DNA from: Pseudoglutamicibacter albus
GTDB lineage: Bacteria; Actinomycetota; Actinomycetes; Actinomycetales; Micrococcaceae
Direction: 5' to 3'
DNA length: 64,000 nt
NCBI RefSeq assembly: GCF_031458175.1
Contig: NZ_JAVDXX010000001.1
Span: 124,001-188,000, forward strand
Part shown: piece after piece, positions 26,170 through 33,097 of the stretch
Layout: each line of letters begins with the position of its first letter
How positions within the stretch are numbered: position 1 is the first letter of the stretch
The notes under the pieces: generated by a model
Told to the model about the DNA's origin: nothing
Database searches by the model: none
The model's input: the letters and a program-made list of their open reading frames with translations, nothing else
Made by a program: the position numbers and the translations under genes

Positions 26170-27882
26170 ATGGCAACTATTGCTGAGAACGTGGTTGAAA
26201 CTCTTGGGGCGAGTGGCGTAAAGCGAGTTTATGGCGTTGTAGGAGATTCCCTTAACGGTTTCACTGACGCGATTCGAGATTCAGATATCGAGTGGGTCCA
26301 TGTCCGTCACGAAGAAGTCGCAGCCTTTGCGGCTTCTGCTGAAGCGGCGCTGACCGGTGAGCTTGCGGTGTGTGCCGGTAGTTGCGGACCGGGAAACCTT
26401 CACCTCATCAACGGGCTTTACGATGCTCAGCGGTCACGTGTGCCGGTCCTAGCGATTGCGGCTCAGATTCCCGGTGGGGAGATCGGTTCTGGCTACTTCC
26501 AGGAAACCCATCCTGTTGAACTGTTCCGGGAATGCTCGGTCTACGTTGAAGATGTGAGGTCGGCGCAGCAGATGCCGAGGGTTTTGCGGATTGCTATGAG
26601 AGAGGCACTCTCAAAGAGGGGAGTGGCTGTTCTCGTTGTTCCTGGTGAGATTTTCCTGGAAACAACGAAAGCTGCCGCCGAGGTAATCGTGGAATCCAAG
26701 TCGCACCAGGTTCCGGTAGAAGCTGATCTGGTTCAGGCTGCCAAGCTTCTCAATGACTGCAAGAAGGTCACGATCCTGGCGGGAGCAGGCGCTGAGGGCG
26801 CGCACAACGAGCTAGTGGCGCTTGCCGATAGGCTGCAGGCTCCCATTGTCCACGCCCTGCGCGGTAAAGAGTTTATCGAATACGATAACCCGTTTGATGT
26901 GGGGATGACCGGGCTGCTGGGATTCGAATCAGGGTATCGGGCCATGGAAGCCTGCGATACTCTCTTGATGCTGGGGACTGACTTCCCGTACCAGCAGTTC
27001 TTCCCAGAAGATGCCACGATCATTCAGGTTGATATTCGTGGAGAACAGATTGGTCGGCGCACCCCTGTCGATCTCGGTCTGGTGGGTGGAGTCAAAGAAA
27101 CGATCGACCACCTGCTACCCAAGCTGCAAAAGAACAAGTCGAGCAAGCACCTCAAAGCGATGCTCAAGCATTACGGGAAGACCCGTAAGGATCTTGATGA
27201 TCTGGCTACGCCTTCGCGTCGCACTATTCATCCCCAATACCTGACCAGGTTGATTGATGAGGGGGCTAGTGATGATGCGGTATTTATTCCCGATGTTGGA
27301 TCCCCGGTTATTATGGCTTCCCGGCACCTGACCATGAATGGGAAACGGAGACTCATTGGCTCCTTTATTCACGGTTCCATGGCCAATGCCCTACCCCAGG
27401 CGATCGGCGCTCAACTCTCTCACCCGGATCGTCAGGTGATTGCCTTGGCGGGCGATGGTGGGCTCGCCATGCTCATGGGTGACCTTCTTACGCTCACAAC
27501 GTATGACCTGCCGGTCAAGGTTGTGGTTTACAACAATTCTTCGCTGAACTTTGTTGAATTGGAGATGAAGGCAGCAGGGTTCGTGACTCACGGAACCGGT
27601 CTCGATAATCCGAACTTTGCTTCCCTTGCGGAGGCGATTGGGATGAAAGGTTTCAGGGTGGAAAAGTCGAAGGACCTGCCCAGGGCGGTTGAGGATTTCT
27701 TGGCCCATGATGGTCCAGCGATTCTCGATGTGACAACCGAACGCCAAGAGCTCACCCTGCCTCCCACAATTGATGCCGAGCAGGTCAAGGGCTTCACGAT
27801 GTACGCAGTCCGTACGGTGCTTGACGGCAAGGGAGCCGAGCTCGTCGACCTGGCAAAGGCCAACCTGCGGCAGCTGTTCTAG
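26170..27882 (+). CDS. poxB: Pyruvate oxidase / pyruvate:quinone oxidoreductase
   Basis: A 570-residue thiamine-diphosphate enzyme. The N-terminal PYR domain starts VVETLGASGVKRVYGVVGDS and contains the catalytic Glu in VHVRHEEVAAFAA. The middle FAD-type domain follows from about 190. The C-terminal PP domain has GDGGLAMLMGDLLTL near residue 427 and ends the metal motif with NNSS. The sequence follows PoxB/CidC more closely than acetolactate synthase: SGYFQETHPVELFRECS occurs near 115. These enzymes decarboxylate pyruvate to acetate and pass electrons to quinone at the membrane. GGAAGG stands 8 bases before the ATG. It is transcribed alone. Confidence 0.9.
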   Translation: MATIAENVVETLGASGVKRVYGVVGDSLNGFTDAIRDSDIEWVHVRHEEVAAFAASAEAALTGELAVCAGSCGPGNLHLINGLYDAQRSRVPVLAIAAQIPGGEIGSGYFQETHPVELFRECSVYVEDVRSAQQMPRVLRIAMREALSKRGVAVLVVPGEIFLETTKAAAEVIVESKSHQVPVEADLVQAAKLLNDCKKVTILAGAGAEGAHNELVALADRLQAPIVHALRGKEFIEYDNPFDVGMTGLLGFESGYRAMEACDTLLMLGTDFPYQQFFPEDATIIQVDIRGEQIGRRTPVDLGLVGGVKETIDHLLPKLQKNKSSKHLKAMLKHYGKTRKDLDDLATPSRRTIHPQYLTRLIDEGASDDAVFIPDVGSPVIMASRHLTMNGKRRLIGSFIHGSMANALPQAIGAQLSHPDRQVIALAGDGGLAMLMGDLLTLTTYDLPVKVVVYNNSSLNFVELEMKAAGFVTHGTGLDNPNFASLAEAIGMKGFRVEKSKDLPRAVEDFLAHDGPAILDVTTERQELTLPPTIDAEQVKGFTMYAVRTVLDGKGAELVDLAKANLRQLF

Positions 27883-28554
27883 GTGGGATAACGTTTCCTC
27901 ACAAACTGGATGGGGAGCTCGCCGATGCTATGTTGCAGTGTCCAAGTGCTTCCCATCCGGGTAAGGCAATGCCTGATAAAACCGCGTCGCGAAGTAGCGC
28001 AGTTACGGAGCTTCATGCCCGCCGAGTAGAACCGGCTCGGCGGACATTACTAAACGGGAGACACTCTACGCACTAACCCTCAGAATGTATGTCAGGGTCT
28101 TTTCTGGGTTTCCAAATCAAAACTGGAAACGTTCGTCGCATCTGAATGGCTCAGACATTCTGGTCTGTTTGTCACACTCTGCCCCTTCGAGGCATTTAGC
28201 CTGCTTTGTTGGCCTCGCGGGGCCCGCTATTTTTCCGCGGCTGGAGCGTGCTGCTGGCAGGCTCGAGTATGAAGGTAAGGTGACTCGGCTGTGGATCGCG
28301 GCGATCGTTGGCGTCTACATGGCCTACAGGGGTGCGGCACAGCTAGGGCTGATGGGCGGCTAGGTAGCAAGGGGTGGCGAGCTACACGGCAGGCGACGTG
28401 GTAGGTGCCGTGTCGGCCGGTGTCTGGCATTACACGCCCGCCGCCGCGCAACAACCCGCGCCTTATTGCTCTTGGCAAAAGGACCTGACGTTTCCTGTCA
28501 GAAATGCTTTTTTCGGGCTGTTTTGGCCTGCCCTGATTAATGTGAGGGGTTGTT
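27883..28554 (+). other. 672-bp region without a convincing gene
   Basis: It contains the hairpin at 28019-28043. A plus-strand frame ends at 28363, and its last 50 residues (from about 28205) look protein-like: PRLERAAGRLEYEG, then a hydrophobic stretch LWIAAIVGVYMAYRG. The part before this looks non-coding. This may be the C-terminal remnant of a membrane-protein gene. CTGAC/GTCAG followed by TGCTTTTTT near 28484-28512 may be a terminator or leader of the hsdM fragment. Confidence 0.35.
28019..28043 (+). terminator. Possible poxB terminator
   Basis: An 8-bp stem CCGCCGAG / CTCGGCGG with a 9-base loop, 137 bases after the poxB stop. It lacks a T-run, so the assignment is tentative. Confidence 0.4.
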
Positions 28555-29271
28555 GTGGGTTCTTTGTCGCGTGAGGTTCAGCGGGATCGTCTGCACCGGA
28601 CTATTTGGGAGGTCGCGAACGAGCTCCGCGGCGCGGTGGATGGCTGGAATTTCAAGAGCTATGTGCTCGGAATGCTGTTCTATCGATTCATTTCGGAGAA
28701 CCTCGCGACCTTCATCGAGAAGAACGAGGGCGAAGGCTTCAGCTACGCGGACCTGAAGGATGAGCAGGTTGAGCCGATCCGCCAAATGATGGTGGATGAG
28801 AAGGGCTTCTTCATCCTCCCGTCGCAGCTGTTCGTGAATGTGCGCAAACGGGCGGCGCAAGATGAGAACCTGAACGAGACGCTAGAGAAGGTTTTCCAGA
28901 GCATCGAAGGCTCCTCGGTGGGGCACGCGAGTGAGGACGACCTCAAGGGCCTGTTCGATGATCTTGATGTGAACTCGACCCGCCTGGGCAACACGGTGGA
29001 GCGCCGCAACGAGAAGCTGCGCAAGCTGCTTAACGCGATCGGCGACCTCGACATGGGCGAGCAGCACGATGAAGGCATCGACATGTTCGGTGACGCTTAC
29101 GAGTACCTGATGCAGATGTATGCCTCGCAGGCCGGTAAGTCCGGCGGCGAGTATTACACGCCGCAGGAGGTCAGTGAGCTGTTGGCGCGCCTTACGGTCA
29201 TCGGTAAGGACAGCGTGCAGCGCGTGCTGGAAGCTTTCATGCCACGCTGGATACAAGCGCGCGCGAACTAG
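28555..29271 (+). pseudogene. hsdM: Type I restriction-modification methyltransferase HsdM, N-terminal half only
   Basis: A 238-residue product from GTG 28555, which has GAGGGG upstream. It matches the HsdM N-terminal helical domain: IWEVANELRGAVDGWNFKSY, LGMLFYRFISENL and MFGDAYEYLMQMYAS. It continues to GGEYYTPQEVSELLARL (about residue 196), which leads into the methylase fold. It breaks after TVIGKDSVQ, exactly where intact HsdM runs on to the AdoMet motif DPACGSGSLL. The last 16 residues (RVLEAFMPRW and after) do not belong to the family. The catalytic NPPF motif is also missing, so it cannot methylate DNA. The remainder of the locus, including hsdS, is gone. Confidence 0.88.
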
Positions 29272-29354
29272 GATTTGGCCGCCTGACTGGTTCACTTCGC
29301 AATCCATGAGCAATTTGAGAGAATGCCATCTAACCGACGACTTAGGGGCAAGTA

Positions 29355-31046
29355 ATGACTGGCGAAAATAGGCAGCTCGATGCAAAGGAAATAAGCGTCG
29401 GCAGGCTACTTAATGATGGAGACTACGAGTTTGTCATCCCTGAATACCAACGCCCTTATGCCTGGGGCGTAGAGGAAACCCTGCAGCTCCTTTCCGACTT
29501 GCTTGGCGCGCTGGAACGTGACACTGATGAGCCTTATTTCCTCGGTTCCGTCGTCTTGGTCAAAGACCCAAGCAACCCCCGCGCTGAGGTCATCGATGGG
29601 CAGCAACGACTGACTACCCTCACCCTTTTGCTTTCGCTTTTACGCGACCTGGCTACCGATGACGAATTGCGTAGAGACATCCACAAGCTCATTGAGGAAC
29701 CGGCGGTTGGCTGGGAGGACAAGGCCGCTCGCCCCCGTTTGGCACTACGTCCACGCGACAACCAGTTCTTCTTAGAGAACGTCCAACAGCAGGGCGGCAC
29801 TCTCGGGTTGGTCGGGCTGAGCGATAACATCCCGGAGACGGACGCCCAGCGCGGTCTGCGCGACAACGCCAAGGCACTCTACGAGGAGTTGCAGGGCCTT
29901 ACTTCCGACCTGCGCAAAGATCTGTTTCGCCTCATCGCACGACGAGCATTCTTGGTCATCGTCGCAACCCCTGACTTGAACAGTGCGTATCGTATCTTCT
30001 CGGTAATGAACGCTCGGGGACTGCCTTTGTCGCCCCAGGATATTTTCAAGTCCCAGATCATCGGTGCTATCCCTGAAGATCAGAAGCAGCATTACGCTGA
30101 CCGGTGGGAACGTCTTGAGGAAGATTTGGGTCGCGATGAGTTCGGAGATCTGTTCCCTCATATTCGTGCGATTAAAGCACGCACCCGAAGTGTCAGGAAT
30201 TTGTTGCAGGAATTCCCTGAGCAGGTTCTCAACGTTTATCTGCCTGACAACGGAATCGGTTTCATGAAGGAAGTTCTCGAGCCGTATGCCAAAGCAAACA
30301 TTCGTCTGAATGCTCAAGACTTCCAAGGTGATGTCCCACTTTGGGAGCAGATCAACCATTGGCTAAAGCGTTTAACTCAACTCGACAATGATGACTGGCG
30401 TCCCCCGGCTTTGTGGGCGATCACCGAACACGGCGAAGACCCCGAATTCCTAGTGGCGTTCTTCAGCAAGCTCGAACGCCTGGCTGCCAGCATGCTTGTC
30501 CGCCGGGTCTACTTGACGCCACGACGGCAGCGTTACATGGAGCTACTCAAACAACTCGCTGATGGGCATGGTCTGGATTCGCATAGCTTCGAACTCACCG
30601 AAATTGAACGGGCAGAGACGTTGGAACGCCTCGACGGTGACATCTACTTGGATACGCGTGTTCACAAGTATGTGTTGCTACGGCTGGACTCCGTGCTGGC
30701 TGATGACCCAGGAGCTTCCTACGACCACAAGATCATCACGGTCGAGCATGTTCTGCCTCAAACCATCGCTCCCGATAGCCAGTGGGCCTCGAACTTCACG
30801 GAGGAAGAGGCAGCGACGTGGACGCATCGTCTTGGGAATCTATTGCTGCTCAACCGCCGGAAAAACTCCAGCGCCGGTAATTACGACTTCGACGTTAAGA
30901 AGGAGAGGTACTTCAAGTCGGGGAAAGGTGTGGCGGTGTTCGCACTCACCACGCAGGTACTTGGAGAACCGGTGTGGACTCCGAGTGTTATCGAGCGACG
31001 TCAGCAAGTGCTTGTTGAGACCTTGATTAAGGAGTGGCAACTCTAG
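29355..31046 (+). CDS. DUF262/DUF1524 protein, GmrSD-like modification-dependent restriction enzyme
   Basis: A complete 563-residue protein. The N-terminal DUF262 domain has IPEYQRPYAW near 28 and the nucleotide-hydrolysis motif VIDGQQRLTTL near 78-88, then FSVMNARGLPLSPQDIFKS near 215. The C-terminal DUF1524 domain has an HNH-type nuclease core: VEHVLPQT near 462, HRLGNLLLLN near 490 and RKNSSAGNYDF after it. This is the one-chain arrangement of GmrSD/BrxU/SspE-type type IV restriction factors, which use NTP hydrolysis to control cutting of modified DNA. AGGGG lies just before ATG 29355. It sits inside a broken type I R-M locus, beside a recombinase relic. All core motifs look intact, so it is probably functional. 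Confidence 0.85.
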   Translation: MTGENRQLDAKEISVGRLLNDGDYEFVIPEYQRPYAWGVEETLQLLSDLLGALERDTDEPYFLGSVVLVKDPSNPRAEVIDGQQRLTTLTLLLSLLRDLATDDELRRDIHKLIEEPAVGWEDKAARPRLALRPRDNQFFLENVQQQGGTLGLVGLSDNIPETDAQRGLRDNAKALYEELQGLTSDLRKDLFRLIARRAFLVIVATPDLNSAYRIFSVMNARGLPLSPQDIFKSQIIGAIPEDQKQHYADRWERLEEDLGRDEFGDLFPHIRAIKARTRSVRNLLQEFPEQVLNVYLPDNGIGFMKEVLEPYAKANIRLNAQDFQGDVPLWEQINHWLKRLTQLDNDDWRPPALWAITEHGEDPEFLVAFFSKLERLAASMLVRRVYLTPRRQRYMELLKQLADGHGLDSHSFELTEIERAETLERLDGDIYLDTRVHKYVLLRLDSVLADDPGASYDHKIITVEHVLPQTIAPDSQWASNFTEEEAATWTHRLGNLLLLNRRKNSSAGNYDFDVKKERYFKSGKGVAVFALTTQVLGEPVWTPSVIERRQQVLVETLIKEWQL

Positions 31047-31069
31047 TCACACCCTGACACCTTCCCAAG

Positions 31070-31714
31070 TTACGGCTTGATGGCGAGTACTTGGGTGCTG
31101 CCGTCGCGGAATCGGAAAGCCACGGTACCGTCGACATCGAGGGTGCCTTTATCGAGCAGCGCCACGCAAAGGTAAGGGCTGAACTCCAGCTGCTCCAAGT
31201 CAAGGTTGGCAGTTTCTTGCTGATAGTAGCGGTAGGCAGCTAGCGGGTTCTGTTTGTTTCGGATCTCGGTGACCACGGCAGCGTGGTCAGCTAGGAGTGC
31301 CTGATGTTGCTGATAGATACTGCTAAACGTTTTCTCGTAGGCATGCTGGTCTTGAGCAACTCGTGAGTTGTAGGCAATCAGTGCCGGGAGCTTCTTAGCC
31401 ACCTGCTCAATCTGTGCGAGCAACCCGGCGGCTTCAACTTTAAGGGCGCTTGTATCGAGTACGTTGGTGACAGCCTCGCTGACGGTAGCATCTTCCGATT
31501 TGCCGAAAGTGCAGAGCGATCGCTTCTAAGAACACCTGTTTCAGGCGCTCATCGTCAACGTGCTTGGTAGCGCACTTGGTGTCGCCTTTGTATTTGTGGC
31601 CGCAACGCCAGATGACTTTCTCGTACTTACTTCCGGCGTGCCAAGTTTTCAAGCCGAAGAAGTGCCCGCACTCGCTGCAGATGATCTTGGCGGAAAAGGG
31701 GCGGGTGCGGTGCT
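31070..31714 (-). pseudogene. Serine recombinase C-terminal fragment with frameshift
   Basis: Read on the minus strand, the fragment begins HRTRPFSAKIICSECGHFFG and goes on with KTWHAGSKYEKVIWRCGHKY, which is the recombinase zinc-beta-ribbon domain (C..C...C...C). After DDERLKQVFLEAIALHF the frame shifts near 31510. The next frame continues as KSEDATVSEAVTNVLDTSAL and a long coiled-coil (LLAQIEQVAKKLPALIAYNS), ending at 31070. The catalytic Ser resolvase domain is absent, cut off where the hsdR fragment begins at about 31715. It is a remnant of a large serine integrase or transposon recombinase. Confidence 0.82.
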
Positions 31715-32839
31715 GTGCAGTTGCCCTCCTGCACCTTTAACGAGGACGCCAACGGAGACAACCTCCAGAACTACTACCGCGACCTCTCCATGCGGGTCAA
31801 AGACCGCGAAGTAGACCTGCTGCTGGTCGTGAACATGTTCCTCACCGGCTTCGACGCCCCAACCCTGAACACGCTCTACGTAGACAAGAACCTGAAATAC
31901 CACGGCCTGATCCAGGCGTTCTCACGCACCAACCGCATCCTCAACACCGTCAAACGGTACGGGAACATCGTGTGCTTCCGTGACCTCCAAGAGAACACAG
32001 AAGACGCCCTCGCGTTGTTCGGGAACGCTGACGCGCAAGGCATCGCGCTACTGGAGCCATACGAGCACTACCTGGACCAGTACCGGCTCAAAGTCGCAGA
32101 GATGCTGGCCTTCCATGCCCCCGGCACCGGGATGCCAGCAAGTGAAAGCGAACAGCGGCACTTCGCCGAAGTCTTCGGCGAGATCCTGAAGCTACGGAAC
32201 CTGTTGGCCGGATTCGATGAGTTCCCCGAGGATGATGACCTCACCCCGCGCGACATTCAAGACCTGCAGAGCGTCTATCTTGCGGTGCGCGATGAGATGC
32301 GCGCGGATGCCGACGCGAACGAGCCGCAACCGGAACAGCTTGAACTCGTATTCGAGATCGAGCTGATGCGGCAAGTGGAAGTTAACGTTGACTACATCCT
32401 CATGCTGGTTGAGAAGTTCCGCGAACCGATGCTGAAATCCCAGGTTCCGGACTACCAGTACAAGGAACAAGTACTGCAGGCGGTTGAAACAAGCCCGACC
32501 CTACGCGATAAACGCGACCTGTTCATGGACTTCATCGAACTCGTCAACACCGACGCGAGCGTAGCCGAACAGTGGGTCGCATTCATCAGCCAACGCCGCG
32601 AACAAGAACTCGACACACTCATCGAAGAAGAGCGGCTCCGCGAGCCTGCCGCTAGGGACTTCATGGAGAGCGCCTTCGACGCCGGGGAAGTCCCCCGCAT
32701 CGGAACCGACATCGGCAAGGTGCTACCCCGCATGAGCTTCTTCGGCAACACCACCGGCGGTGAGAGTCGCGCCGAAGTCAAAGAACGCGTGCTCGACAAG
32801 ATGACCGAGTTCCTGGAACGCTACGAACCGCTCGGGTGA
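31715..32839 (+). pseudogene. hsdR: Type I restriction endonuclease HsdR, C-terminal third only
   Basis: The recognisable part starts at CTFNEDANGDNLQNYYRDLS (about 31730). It covers the last helicase motifs (LLLVVNMFLTGFDAPTLNTL and GLIQAFSRTNRILN) and the C-terminal helical domain that docks on the methylase core, to the natural stop at 32839. The nuclease domain, Walker A and DEAD box are missing, so it cannot translocate or cut. The first in-frame GTG is at the junction with the recombinase relic and is unlikely to be a real start. Together with the hsdM fragment it frames what used to be an hsdM-hsdS-hsdR operon. Confidence 0.88.
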
Positions 32840-33004
32840 GCGGTGCTAACCGCCGGCAACTGCAAGTACGACCAGTCGCCCCAGATGAACTGTACGTAAG
32901 CCGCGTAAGGGGGCTGACAGCACTAGCCCTGTGGCACGACAAGCGCTAGCGATGTGGCGTCGCGCCCGCAGATCCGCTAATGTTGTCTCGCCAGCTATTG
33001 TAAA

Positions 33005-33019
33005 TGAGAATGATTAGCA
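33005..33019. promoter_or_regulatory. Fur/Zur-type metalloregulator box
   Basis: TGAGAATGATTAGCA fits the 7-1-7 Fur-family consensus (TGATAAT-N-ATTATCA) at 12 of 14 arm positions. It lies in an A+T-rich stretch, 79 bases before the ATG of the choice-of-anchor M protein, where a promoter is expected. Zur would fit the known context of this protein family, but Fur cannot be excluded. Confidence 0.6.
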
Positions 33020-33097
33020 ATAAGAGAATTGTTGGCATCTGAATCATTGGCAACAGCGCCATCATCAGCAGAGTCATCACCAGCTAAGGAGCGGTTC

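Noticed and set aside
28374-28574. Small plus-strand frame before the hsdM fragment
   Set aside because: No ribosome site, no family resemblance, and it overlaps the hsdM start in another frame.
31560-31814. Plus-strand frame across the recombinase/hsdR junction
   Set aside because: It is antisense to the zinc ribbon of the recombinase fragment and out of frame with hsdR.
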